Shown here one piece after another: positions 42,140 to 50,430 of a stretch of DNA of 64,000 bases (positions are counted from its first letter, which is position 1; the number at the start of each line of letters is the position of its first letter). The stretch spans positions 1 to 64,000 of the forward strand of contig JAEYTO010000001.1 in NCBI GenBank assembly GCA_023433925.1, in the 5' to 3' direction. This DNA comes from Pseudomonadota bacterium (GTDB lineage: Bacteria; Desulfobacterota; Desulfovibrionia; Desulfovibrionales; Desulfovibrionaceae). The notes below the pieces were generated by a model, which saw only the letters and a list, made by a program, of their open reading frames with translations, did not search any database and was not told the DNA's origin. The position numbers and the translations under genes are program-made.

Positions 42140-43036
42140 CTAGCTAACCCGCTCCACGATATAGCAAGCCAGGCGCCGGAGGAAATCGGCCTCGGGGGCG
42201 GAGTATCCTGCCAGGCATTCCACGGCCTTGTCTATGTACTGCCCGGCCAGCCTGCGACTTTCATCAAGGCCCACGAGGCTAGGATAGGTGTTCTTGCCGG
42301 CCTGCTCATCGTTGCGCACGGGCTTGCCCATCTCCTTCTCGTCTCCGACCACATCCAGAATGTCATCGGCGATCTGAAAGGCCACTCCGATGGCCGCGCC
42401 ATACGTCGAAGCGCGTTCAAGATCGATGGGTTTTGCGCCGGCGAGCATGGCCCCGCTCAGGCAGGCGACGCGGATGAGCGCCCCGGTCTTCATGGCGTGC
42501 ATTTCGCGGAGTTGGTCGAGACTGATGCCGTCCTTGCCCGTGTATTCCATGTCCAGGGCTTGGCCTCCGACCATGCCGCTGGCGCCGGCGGCCGCGGCCA
42601 CCGCCTTCACGGCGCAGGTCACGCGCTCGGCGGAAATAAGGCCCGCGGAACCGGCCATGAGCGAAAAGGCTTCGGTCAGCAGGCCGTCGCCGGCCAGGAT
42701 CGCCGTGGCCTCGTCGAACTGCCTGTGATTGGACGGCTTGCCCCGGCGCAGGTCGTCATCGTCCATGGCCGGCAGGTCGTCATGAATGAGCGAGTAGGTA
42801 TGGATAAGCTCCAGCGAGGCGGCGAAAGGAATGGCCTTTTCCGGCTCCAGGCCGCACAGCCCCGCCCATTTGAGGCACAGCACCGGCCGCAGGCGCTTGC
42901 CGCCGGCCAGCAGGCTGTACTCCATGGAGGCCAGCAGGCGCGCCGGGATGCCCTTGCCGTGGAGACAAGAGCCCAGGAAGGAGTCCACCTGCCTGGCCGC
43001 GACGAGCAGATCCTCCTTAATCGCCGGCTTTTCCAT
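42140..43036 (-). CDS. ispA: Geranyl/farnesyl diphosphate synthase
   Basis: Short-chain trans-prenyl transferase, adding isopentenyl units to make farnesyl diphosphate for quinones and undecaprenol. 298 residues: LLAGGKRLRPVL, the first Asp-rich motif LIHDDLPAMDDDDLRRG, and the second FQIADDILDVVGDEKEMGK. Two extra Asp in the first motif (DDxxxDDDD) are seen. The start at 43036 has GGAGGAGG upstream, inside xseB, which it overlaps by 20 nt. Chain length (GPP, FPP or GGPP) cannot be fixed from sequence alone. Confidence 0.92.
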   Translation of the reverse strand: MEKPAIKEDLLVAARQVDSFLGSCLHGKGIPARLLASMEYSLLAGGKRLRPVLCLKWAGLCGLEPEKAIPFAASLELIHTYSLIHDDLPAMDDDDLRRGKPSNHRQFDEATAILAGDGLLTEAFSLMAGSAGLISAERVTCAVKAVAAAAGASGMVGGQALDMEYTGKDGISLDQLREMHAMKTGALIRVACLSGAMLAGAKPIDLERASTYGAAIGVAFQIADDILDVVGDEKEMGKPVRNDEQAGKNTYPSLVGLDESRRLAGQYIDKAVECLAGYSAPEADFLRRLACYIVERVS

Positions 43037-43262
43037 CGACTTCCTCCTCCCGCATTTCGAAATCCTTGGCAACGCCATCCTGGAGGATGGCTATCTCGTG
43101 CCGCGCACGCTCCAAATCCTGGCGACAGGTCTGCGCCAGTTGCAATCCTTCCTTGTACAAGGCAACGCCCTCCTCAAGGGGAAGCTCGCCTCGCTCCAGC
43201 CGCTCCACGATCTGGCGCAGGCGGTCGAGCCTGCCCTCGAAATCATCCTGTGTCCGCGCCAT
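43017..43262 (-). CDS. xseB: Exodeoxyribonuclease VII small subunit
   Basis: 81-residue, strongly alpha-helical small subunit. The block DFEGRLDRLRQIVERLERGE and LPLEEGVALYKEGLQLAQTC are the family hallmarks. It joins the large subunit XseA to degrade single-stranded DNA. In this window the two subunits are split by an M23 peptidase gene. It overlaps the start of ispA by 20 nt, a common xseB-ispA-dxs arrangement in proteobacteria. Confidence 0.93.
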   Translation of the reverse strand: MARTQDDFEGRLDRLRQIVERLERGELPLEEGVALYKEGLQLAQTCRQDLERARHEIAILQDGVAKDFEMREEEVDGKAGD

Positions 43263-43271
43263 GCCGGTTCC

Positions 43272-44171
43272 CTATCCCCCCTCGTCCGCAAGCACCATGC
43301 CTAGCAGGGGCTCCGGGTCGACGGCCTGGCCGAGCACGTACAGGCCGAAGTGGAGGTGCGGCCCCGTCACCCGACCTGTGCTGCCCACATGACCGATGGC
43401 TTCGCCCCGGAGCACCATCTGCCCGGGCCGGACCAGTATCCGGGAGAGATGCATATATGCGCTGATCACGCCCTGGCCGTGGTCCAGATATACGCTCTGC
43501 CCCGCGTAGTAATGATCGCCGGTGAGGATCACCATGCCGTTCTCCGTGGCAAGCACGGGCTCTCCCTGGGGAGCGGCGATGTCAAGGCCGCGATGCGGCG
43601 TCCTGGGCTGGTCGTTGAAAACCCGCTTGAGGCCATAGATGCTGGATATTCTTCCAGGTGTGGGCCTTTGCATCGACTGCGACCAGAAGCGCTCGGCCGT
43701 GATCGTGGCCAGGGTCTTGCCCACGATCCTGCCTTCCTCCTCGATGCGCGGCCAGAATTCCTTGGGAGGCTGGACCATGTTCGGGTCCACGCTGAGCCTC
43801 TGCACAGGGAAATCCTTCTCGTAGATTTGCACGGCCTTGTCCTGGACACTCCGCAACCCATCCATCGTGGCCCGCACTTCGATGGTTTCAGTGGTACGGT
43901 ATGTGCGCTTCACATCCGTGCCCAACAGGACCATGGCCCTGCGGAAGCCGCCCTCTTCGCTCACCTTGGCGGGCACCTCCCTGTCGAGCCAGGTGACCGT
44001 CACGTCCTCAATGGGCAAACGGGATGTCACGATCACCGGGAAGGCCTCGCCTTTGAAGGCGCGTCCGGGCGCCTCGATTTCGATCTGAACAGCCGGAACC
44101 GCGAGGGCCCCGGACACGCAGATGGCCATGGTCAGCATGGTCATGGCCAGCGTATGTAACAGAAAAAGCAT
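43272..44171 (-). CDS. M23-family LytM-type peptidase, secreted
   Basis: 299 residues. Signal peptide (about 1-24, ending ALAVPA), an Ig-like or beta-rich linker (about 25-120), and a C-terminal M23 domain with Zn ligands in PHRGLDIAAP and the HLHFG signature near residue 270, so an active endopeptidase is expected, unlike degenerate NlpD or EnvC. It probably cuts peptidoglycan cross-links or remodels septal wall in the periplasm. It lies between xseA (8 nt) and xseB (9 nt), an unusual insertion in the exonuclease VII pair. Confidence 0.88.
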   Translation of the reverse strand: MLFLLHTLAMTMLTMAICVSGALAVPAVQIEIEAPGRAFKGEAFPVIVTSRLPIEDVTVTWLDREVPAKVSEEGGFRRAMVLLGTDVKRTYRTTETIEVRATMDGLRSVQDKAVQIYEKDFPVQRLSVDPNMVQPPKEFWPRIEEEGRIVGKTLATITAERFWSQSMQRPTPGRISSIYGLKRVFNDQPRTPHRGLDIAAPQGEPVLATENGMVILTGDHYYAGQSVYLDHGQGVISAYMHLSRILVRPGQMVLRGEAIGHVGSTGRVTGPHLHFGLYVLGQAVDPEPLLGMVLADEGG

Positions 44172-44179
44172 CTTCCAGC

Positions 44180-45562
44180 CTATTCCTTTTCGCCCTTGCC
44201 GACTACGGCCGGCACCGAGCCCTTGCCGACCCGGATATCCAGAAGGTCGCCGGGAGACACGTCCTCCGGATCACGGAGGAATCGGCCGGTACGCTCCACG
44301 CGCACGAGGCTGTATCCCCGCTCCAGCGGTTTCTCGGGATCAAGCCCTTCCAACCGGGCCTCCGCCGCCTGCAAATCACGCTCCTTGCCATCGATCGTCC
44401 GTCTGCCGGCATCGGCCAGGCGGGCGGCCAAAAGCTCGATCCTTCCCTCCAGCACGGCCCATCTGTCGGAGCCGAATTGCCGGTCCAACGTCGCGGACAG
44501 CGAGTCCAGCGACTCCTGCTTGCGGCGCACCAGCAGTCGGCTCGCGGCGACGAGCCTGTCGCGGTCATGCCCCAGGCGCTCCTCCCAGCGCGCCATGCGC
44601 CGGGCCGGCGATAGCCACCCGAGGGCCCTGACCAGATCGGCGACATGCCGATCCATCTCATGCATACAATCCTTCATGGACGCATGCAAACGGATTTCCA
44701 AATCATCCACCATCTGCAAGATCTCCCGGCGCTCGGGCCACAGGATCTGGGCGGCATGCGTCGGCGTGGCCGCCCGCCTGTCGGCGACCATGTCCGCGAT
44801 GGTGATGTCCACCTCGTGGCCTATGCCCGTGAGCACCGGAATGCGTGAGGCGTGCAGCGCGTCGGCCATGAGCTTCGTATTGAAGGCCCAAAGATCTTCA
44901 AGGGAGCCGCCGCCACGGATGAGCACCACGACCTCGGCCCAACCCTCCTCGTTGATCTGCTCCAGGGCGCGCGATATCTGGGCCGGGGCCAAGTCGCCCT
45001 GCACGAGCACGGGATGGATGCGAATCCGCGAGGCCAGGCCGCGCTCCGAGGCGATGCACAGGAAATCCCGGATGGCCGCGCCTCCCGGCGCGGTAATCAC
45101 GGCCACCCTGCGCGGATGGCGGGGCAGGTTCATCTTGCGGTCCGCATCGAAGTAGCCCCGGGCCTGCAAATCCTGCTTGAGCGCCTCGAAGGCCTGGTAG
45201 AGGCGGCCCACGCCGCGCTCCTGCACGAGCTCGGCCACGAGCTGATAGGCGCCGCGCGGCGGATAGACCGTCAGGCGGCCGGCGCAGAGCACCTCCTTGC
45301 CCTCCTCGATCACGAGCGGCGGGTCCTCGCAAACCTCGCCCGTGAGCGGGTTGACGCAGCCCTCCCCGCCCAGCCATTGGTTGGATTTGAACCAGACCAC
45401 GGACAGGAGGGACTCCTCATCCTTGAGGGAGAAGTAAATGTGCCCGGAGCCGGGCCGCGAGAGATTGGAGACCTGGCCCCGTACCCACACGAAGGGGAAC
45501 TGCCCCTCCACGACATCCTTGAGGGCTTGGTTCAGCTCGCGAACCCGGAAGATATGCGACAC
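44180..45562 (-). CDS. xseA: Exodeoxyribonuclease VII large subunit
   Basis: 460 residues: N-terminal OB-fold (about 1-100, FRVRELNQALKDVVEGQFPFVWVRGQ), then the catalytic core with RVAVITAPGGAAIRDFL, VLIRGGGSLEDLWAFN and PVLTGIGHEVDITIADMVADRRAATPT-type block, followed by the long coiled-coil tail. GTG at 45562 with GGAGG just upstream fits the family length; the frame is open to 45679 across a repeat, which is surely not coding. First gene of the minus-strand series leading to dxs. Confidence 0.92.
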   Translation of the reverse strand: MSHIFRVRELNQALKDVVEGQFPFVWVRGQVSNLSRPGSGHIYFSLKDEESLLSVVWFKSNQWLGGEGCVNPLTGEVCEDPPLVIEEGKEVLCAGRLTVYPPRGAYQLVAELVQERGVGRLYQAFEALKQDLQARGYFDADRKMNLPRHPRRVAVITAPGGAAIRDFLCIASERGLASRIRIHPVLVQGDLAPAQISRALEQINEEGWAEVVVLIRGGGSLEDLWAFNTKLMADALHASRIPVLTGIGHEVDITIADMVADRRAATPTHAAQILWPERREILQMVDDLEIRLHASMKDCMHEMDRHVADLVRALGWLSPARRMARWEERLGHDRDRLVAASRLLVRRKQESLDSLSATLDRQFGSDRWAVLEGRIELLAARLADAGRRTIDGKERDLQAAEARLEGLDPEKPLERGYSLVRVERTGRFLRDPEDVSPGDLLDIRVGKGSVPAVVGKGEKE

Positions 45563-45592
45563 GCGGCCTCCGCTGGGCGACTCCGCGCTTAA

Positions 45593-45684
45593 CAGCCTGT
45601 TGGAAACAGGCTGCGCGGGCCAGGAAGGCCCGCCGGATGCGCAGCATCCGTAAGCAATGATCGAGCTTAGCTCAATCATTGCGG
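45593..45684. repeat. Multi-hairpin intergenic repeat, copy B
   Basis: Four adjacent perfect or near-perfect stems in 90 nt: 45593-45613 (CAGCCTGTT/AACAGGCTG), 45614-45632 (GCGGGCC/GGCCCGC), 45634-45650 (CGGATGC/GCATCCG) and 45655-45681 (CAATGAT-x-GAGC/GCTC-x-ATCATTG). 45596-45684 aligns with copy A at 26328-26415. The outer CTGTTGGAAA at 45597 is mirrored by TTTCCAACAG ending at 45718. Confidence 0.8.
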
Positions 45685-45721
45685 ATTGAAAAAGTCCAGG
45701 ACGGGCTTTTCCAACAGTCCG

Positions 45722-47452
45722 TCAAGAGCGCTCCAACCCCCAGTCAGACCAAATTTTGTCACGCCAAGCCGCGAAGGCCTCCTGGAACCCCTCCAGAGGC
45801 AGCTCGGCCTTGTCGCTGCTACGGCGGTCCTTGACCTCGACCACGCCACGCTCCAGGCCCTTGCCGCCGAGCACAACCTGCATGGGATAGCCCACTAGGT
45901 CGGCATCCTTGAACTTCACGCCCGGCCGTTCGTCCCTGTCGTCGTAGATCACCTCGACGCCCGCCGCGCGCAGCCCCTCGTAAAGCTCCGCGGCCTTGGC
46001 GTTTACGGCGTCGCCGGCCCTGCCCAGGGAGATGAGCACGGCCTCGAACGGGGCGATGGACGGCGGAAAGACGATGCCGTTATCGTCATGATTCTGCTCG
46101 ATGGCCGCGGCAACGATGCGCGATACGCCAATGCCGTAGCAACCCATGACCATGAGCTGCTCCTTGCCGTTCTCATCCAGGTACACGGCGCGCATTGCCT
46201 TGGAGTATTTGTAGCCAAGCTTGAATACATGGCCGACCTCGATGCCGCGGGTCAAGCTCACGTCCTTGCCGCAGCGCGGACAGACATCCTCGGCCGTGAT
46301 GGTGCGCAGGTCGATGTAGGCCTCGACCTCGGCGTCGCGCGACAAACTCACGTCCACGAGATGTTTGTCGCCCTGGTTGGCGCCGGTCACGTAGCCCGTG
46401 TCGCCGCACAGCTCCCTATCCGCGAGCACGCGCACCTTGAGGCCCACCGGACCGGCGAAGCCGACGGGCGCGCCGCTCCACTCGCGAACCTGCTCGGGGC
46501 TGGCCAGCCTGACATCGGTAGCATTCAAGTAGTTCTTTAACTTTACCTCGTTCAGCTCGCGATCGCCACGCACCAGCGCCGCCACGGGCTGGCCGTCCAC
46601 GTCGAACAGGAGAGTCTTGACCACCTTGCGCGCAGGCACGCCCAGCAGCTTGGCCACGTCCTCGACCGTGTGCGCGCCGGGCGTGTCCACCACGCGGGAC
46701 TCCGGGCAGCCCTCGGCGCATGGCGGCACCTTGCAGATTACGGCCGCTTTCTCCAGGTTCGCGGCCCATTCGCACTCGGAGCAGGCCGCGATTGTATCCT
46801 CGCCCGTGGCGGCCAGGACCATGAACTCGTGGGAGAAGCTGCCGCCGATGGCGCCCGAGTCGGCCTCCACGGCCTTGAATTTGAGGCCCAGGCGGCGGAA
46901 GGCCCGCACGTAGGCGTTGTACATGTCCCAGTAGCTCTTGTTGGCGCCTTCCTCGTCCCGGTCAAAGGAATAGGCGTCCTTCATGACGAACTCACGGCCG
47001 CGCATGAGGCCGAAACGGGGCCGGACTTCGTCACGGAACTTGGTCTGGACCTGATACAGGTTGAGCGGCAACTGGCGGTAGGAGCGAACTTCGCCGCGCA
47101 CGAGGTGCGTCACGACCTCCTCGTGGGTCGGGCCGAGGCAGTAGTCGCTGTCCTTGCGGTCCTTGAAGCGCAGGAGTTCCTTGCCGTAGAACTCCCACCT
47201 GCCCGTCTCCTTCCACAACTCGGCCGGCTGCACCGTGGGCATGAGAATTTCCTGCGCGCCGGCGCGGTCCATCTCCTGGCGCACGATGTCCGCGACCTTG
47301 TTAAGGGCCTTCAGGCCCATGGGCAGATACGTGTAGATGCCCGAGGTGAGCTGGCGGATGAGGCCGGCCCTGAGGAGCAGCTTGTGGCTGACGACCTCGG
47401 CGTCGGCCGGGACTTCCTTGAGTGTGGGCAGATAGAAGCGGGACAGTCTCAT
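45722..47452 (-). CDS. proS: Prolyl-tRNA synthetase (bacterial type)
   Basis: Charges tRNA-Pro. 576 residues, class II: motif 1 near MRLSRFYLPTL... LPMGLKALNKVADIVRQEMD, motif 2 in RDEVRPRFGLMRGREFVMKDAYSF, the long editing (INS) domain between motifs 2 and 3 (about 220-400), then motif 3 in GCYGIGVSRIVAAAIEQ and the anticodon domain. The INS domain makes it the bacterial ProS type. The start overlaps the ispG stop by 4 nt; the multi-hairpin repeat lies just past its stop. Confidence 0.94.
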   Translation of the reverse strand: MRLSRFYLPTLKEVPADAEVVSHKLLLRAGLIRQLTSGIYTYLPMGLKALNKVADIVRQEMDRAGAQEILMPTVQPAELWKETGRWEFYGKELLRFKDRKDSDYCLGPTHEEVVTHLVRGEVRSYRQLPLNLYQVQTKFRDEVRPRFGLMRGREFVMKDAYSFDRDEEGANKSYWDMYNAYVRAFRRLGLKFKAVEADSGAIGGSFSHEFMVLAATGEDTIAACSECEWAANLEKAAVICKVPPCAEGCPESRVVDTPGAHTVEDVAKLLGVPARKVVKTLLFDVDGQPVAALVRGDRELNEVKLKNYLNATDVRLASPEQVREWSGAPVGFAGPVGLKVRVLADRELCGDTGYVTGANQGDKHLVDVSLSRDAEVEAYIDLRTITAEDVCPRCGKDVSLTRGIEVGHVFKLGYKYSKAMRAVYLDENGKEQLMVMGCYGIGVSRIVAAAIEQNHDDNGIVFPPSIAPFEAVLISLGRAGDAVNAKAAELYEGLRAAGVEVIYDDRDERPGVKFKDADLVGYPMQVVLGGKGLERGVVEVKDRRSSDKAELPLEGFQEAFAAWRDKIWSDWGLERS

Positions 47453-48543
47453 GTGCGGTTTTCCTTTTGGCGTTCTTCCAGGAACTTGCCTATTTCTTCC
47501 ATGAACCCGGCCACCAGGTCCGAGCCCTTGATCTTGCGGACCACCTTGCCCTTGCGGAAGACGATGCCCAGGTCGCGGCCGCCGGCGATGCCGATGTCGG
47601 CCTCACGCGCCTCGCCCGGGCCATTGACCACGCAGCCCATGACCGCCACCGTGAAGACCTCGTCGCAGTGGCGCAATCGTGCCTCGACTTCCTCGGCCAG
47701 CTCGATGAGACCTATCTCGGTGCGACCGCAGGTGGGACAGGAGATGATCTCGGGGCCGCGGGAGCGAATGCACAGACTGCGCAGAATCTCCCAGGCCACG
47801 GTCATCTCGGCCTCGGGATCGTGGGTCAGGCTAACGCGCATGGTGTCGCCGATGCCCTCGGCCAGCAGGATGCCCAGGCCCACCGAGGATTTTACCGCCC
47901 CGCGCAGGAGCGTGCCGGCTTCCGTGACGCCGATGTGTAACGGGTAATCCACGCGCCGGGACATGAGCCGGTAGGCAGCCACGGTCACGGGCACCGAAGA
48001 GGACTTGAGGGAAATCTTGATCTGGTCGAAGCCCCGATCCTCCAGCATGCGCACGTGCCCCAAGGCGCTCTCGACCAGGGCCTCGGGCGTCGGCCCGCCG
48101 TATTTCTCTAGCAGATGCTTCTCCAGAGAGCCGCCGTTGACGCCGATGCGGATGGGCAATCCCTTGTCCTTGGCGGCGGCCACCACGGCATCCACGTGCA
48201 GCTCTCCGCCGATGTTGCCCGGATTGATACGCAGCCCGTCCAGGCCGGCCTCGGCGGCCATGACCGCCAGCCGGTGATCGAAGTGGATGTCCGCCACCAG
48301 GGGCACGGAAGTCCTCGCGCGGATGGCGCGCAGGGCCCGCGCCGACGCCTCGTCGGGCACCGCCAACCGGACGATCTCGCAGCCGGCGGAAGCGAGGCGC
48401 TCGATCTGGGCCACCGTGGCTTCCACGTCGCGCGTGTCCGTGTTGGTCATGCTCTGGACGCGAATGGGCTGCCCCGCGCCGATGATCAGATCGGCGAGGC
48501 GAACGGGGCGGGTTGATCGGCGGGGCGGTGCGCTCAATTTCAT
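47449..48543 (-). CDS. ispG: 4-hydroxy-3-methylbut-2-en-1-yl diphosphate synthase (flavodoxin/ferredoxin)
   Basis: Penultimate MEP-pathway enzyme, a 4Fe-4S protein that reductively opens MEcPP to HMBPP. 364 residues, bacterial short form: VQSMTNTDTRDVEATVAQI at the start of the TIM barrel, LRINPGNIGG, and the cluster-binding end with ISCPTCGRTEIGLIELA and VAVMGCVVNGPGEAREADIGIAGG. The ATG at 48543 fits family length; GGAGG lies 11 nt upstream, so the exact start has some doubt. It overlaps proS by 4 nt, an ispG-proS pairing common in proteobacteria. Confidence 0.94.
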   Translation of the reverse strand: MKLSAPPRRSTRPVRLADLIIGAGQPIRVQSMTNTDTRDVEATVAQIERLASAGCEIVRLAVPDEASARALRAIRARTSVPLVADIHFDHRLAVMAAEAGLDGLRINPGNIGGELHVDAVVAAAKDKGLPIRIGVNGGSLEKHLLEKYGGPTPEALVESALGHVRMLEDRGFDQIKISLKSSSVPVTVAAYRLMSRRVDYPLHIGVTEAGTLLRGAVKSSVGLGILLAEGIGDTMRVSLTHDPEAEMTVAWEILRSLCIRSRGPEIISCPTCGRTEIGLIELAEEVEARLRHCDEVFTVAVMGCVVNGPGEAREADIGIAGGRDLGIVFRKGKVVRKIKGSDLVAGFMEEIGKFLEERQKENRT

Positions 48544-48635
48544 GCGCGGCGGTACCTCCGAGGGTTCGTGCAAAGCGAAGCATTTAGCCGATTTCAGGGC
48601 CGGAGCCAAGCATTCCGGGCGGCTGCGCGCCCGAC

Positions 48636-49319
48636 TCAGAAGTAGCCGAGGTGGTGCAGCTCGGACAGGCAGCGCTCCTTCTGATCGTCCCGGCCCGCGC
48701 GCTCGTCGCTGCCGGGGCCGGACAGCACCGTGCAGGGCATACAGCCCAGAGAGCGGTAGCCCTTGTCGTATAGCGGGCAATACGGCAGACCACGTCCGGC
48801 GATATGCGACCAGATGTCCATCTCTGTCCATTCGATAAGCGGGCTGACTTGCAGGTAGTCGGGATCACAACGCTTCTCGAAGGCCTCGCGATCACCGCGG
48901 CTCGGATGCTCGTCGCGCCTGATGCCGGTGATGAGCACGCTGATGCCGTTTTCGGCGATGGCCGCGCGCAGGGGCTCGATCTTGAGCAGCCGGCAACATT
49001 CCAGGCGGTCCTCGGAGACGGGCGCCGCCGCCCTGAATGCGGGGCCGGCCTCGATGACCCGGACGCCCCATTCCCGGGCCATGGCTTTTCGAAAGGAGAT
49101 GGTCTCTGGGAACTTGAGCCCGGTGTCGATGGACAGCGCCACGGGCTTTTCGGCGCCGCGCTCGCGCAGAATCTCCATCCAGAGCCGCAAGGCCACGGTC
49201 GAGTCCTTGCCGCCGGTCCAGGCCACGGCGGCCACCCCATTGCCGACACGCTCCAGCGCCTCGGCCAGGGTCGCCAGGCTGAACTCCCGCTTGGCTTCCA
49301 GGGTCTGGAGACTGCTCAT
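48636..49319 (-). CDS. PAPS/APS reductase-family protein (ATP-PPi-loop type)
   Basis: 227 residues. The PP-loop TGGKDS (about 35-40) and IDTGLKFPETISF mark the CysH/PAPS-reductase superfamily. C108-C109 and C193-x-x-C196 (GCMPC) are placed like the four cluster Cys of assimilatory APS reductases; the C-terminal ECGLH-type catalytic Cys is not visible, since the tail ends in ELHHLGYF. It may be a diverged APS reductase or a related adenylate-binding Fe-S enzyme of another pathway. It lies upstream of ispG on the same strand, 92 nt away. Confidence 0.75.
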   Translation of the reverse strand: MSSLQTLEAKREFSLATLAEALERVGNGVAAVAWTGGKDSTVALRLWMEILRERGAEKPVALSIDTGLKFPETISFRKAMAREWGVRVIEAGPAFRAAAPVSEDRLECCRLLKIEPLRAAIAENGISVLITGIRRDEHPSRGDREAFEKRCDPDYLQVSPLIEWTEMDIWSHIAGRGLPYCPLYDKGYRSLGCMPCTVLSGPGSDERAGRDDQKERCLSELHHLGYF

Positions 49320-49467
49320 GGGTACCTTCTATTCCTGATCCGGGTTCAACCCGAGCCACACCCGCCCGTGATTGCCGCCTTTCCGCTTGCCCGCGAGCCG
49401 TTTTTTCGGGTATGCAGCGGTACTATATGCAAATCCTTGCGAGTGGGAATGCACGGAGGGGATGCTC

Positions 49468-49896
49468 ATGCTCGAAAAGATCACCCGGCTTATTGCTGAA
49501 CAGGATATGTGCGTTCTGGCCACGGTATCCGAGAACAGGCCGCACTGCTCGCTCATGGCCTATGTCGCTTCCGGAGACGGGAGGCGCGTCTTCATGGTCA
49601 CTTCGCGAAGCACAAAAAAATATAACAACCTCCTGCGGAACTCAAGCGTGAGCCTGCTCATCGACGACCGCGGGGCCTCGGACAGAGCGGCCGCGTACGC
49701 GCTCACGCTCACGGGCGCCTGTGCGCCCATGGCCGAAGGCGATGTCAAGGAGCGGGCCAGAGCCGCGCTTGTCACGCGCCATCCCCACCTGGCCCGTTTC
49801 GCCGTCCACCCCGACTCGGACATCATCGAGATGGAGGTGGAATCCGTCCTTCTCCTTCAGGGCTTGAGCGAATCATATTTCGAGCGGTTGGATTAG
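49468..49896 (+). CDS. Pyridoxamine 5'-phosphate oxidase-like flavoprotein
   Basis: 142 residues of the split-barrel FMN-binding fold: MCVLATVSENRPHCSLMAYVAS near the start, RRVFMVTSRSTKKYNNLLRNSSVSLLID, then LTLTGACAPM, matching general stress or nitroreductase-like PNPOx members rather than PdxH itself. Binding of FMN or F420 is likely; the substrate is unknown. Two adjacent ATGs exist; that at 49468 has GGAGG 8 nt upstream, while 49462 is too close. It is divergent from the PAPS-reductase-like gene and upstream of tRNA-Arg. Confidence 0.82.
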   Translation: MLEKITRLIAEQDMCVLATVSENRPHCSLMAYVASGDGRRVFMVTSRSTKKYNNLLRNSSVSLLIDDRGASDRAAAYALTLTGACAPMAEGDVKERARAALVTRHPHLARFAVHPDSDIIEMEVESVLLLQGLSESYFERLD

Positions 49897-49932
49897 CGTC
49901 AAACCTGGCTCAAAAAAAATTACGCGTACCGC

Positions 49933-49961
49933 TTGACGATTCGGGCTGGAATAAGTAGGTT
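49933..49961 (+). promoter_or_regulatory. Promoter of tRNA-Arg
   Basis: TTGACG (49933-49938), 17-bp spacer, TAGGTT (49956-49961), 16 nt before the tRNA 5' end. Confidence 0.7.
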
Positions 49962-49977
49962 CCGCTTCCTCGACGAC

Positions 49978-50054
49978 GCGCCCGTAGCTCAGCTGGATAG
50001 AGCATCAGACTACGAATCTGGGGGCCAGGGGTTCGAATCCCTTCGGGCGCACCA
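49978..50054 (+). tRNA. tRNA-Arg (anticodon ACG)
   Basis: 77 nt with encoded CCA. Acceptor GCGCCCG/CGGGCGC, D-arm AGCTCAGCTGGATAGAGC, anticodon loop CTACGAA, T-arm GGGTTCGAATCCC. The wobble A is normally deaminated to inosine. Confidence 0.97.
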
Positions 50055-50063
50055 CGGAATTTC

Positions 50064-50104
50064 GAATAAGCCGAATGGTTAAACCATCCGGCTTATTCTT
50101 TTTT
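50064..50104 (+). terminator. Terminator downstream of tRNA-Arg
   Basis: Long stem GAATAAGCCG...CGGCTTATTC with an inner ATGGTT/AACCAT part, followed by TTCTTTTTT. Confidence 0.85.
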
Positions 50105-50430
50105 CAGCGATTGGAAGTCTCAATATCCACGGACAAAACCCTCTCAGGGATTCTCCAGGGGCCTCGCCCCTGCTCACTTGCCCTCAAGTCGAGAAAGGTT
50201 TTGTTAGTCGCTCTAAGTGGAAGAAACCGTGCAGATTACTTGGGGTTTCATGGGCTTTCTCTACTCCATCCGAGCAACGGGCACGCGGAAGAGAAGGGGT
50301 GACGCAGGATTTGGCTAATGGTCCGAGAATTTCAGAAAAGATTGCAACCTGGCGCCCAAAACATCGGCTCGGGTATCCAGTTGCCCGGATCGTGGTTTGC
50401 TCCAAGCGCCGTTCATGGCGAGAAGGCAGT
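50105..50430. other. Intergenic stretch between tRNA-Arg and bioN
   Basis: No supportable gene. A short GGGGC/GCCCC stem lies near 50157-50171. Overlapping frames on both strands lack ribosome sites and motifs. No duplicate of the tRNA 3' end was found, so no integrated element is indicated. Confidence 0.5.

Noticed and set aside
44180..45679. Extension of xseA to 45679
   Set aside because: It would translate the multi-hairpin repeat; a GTG at 45562 with GGAGG gives the family length.
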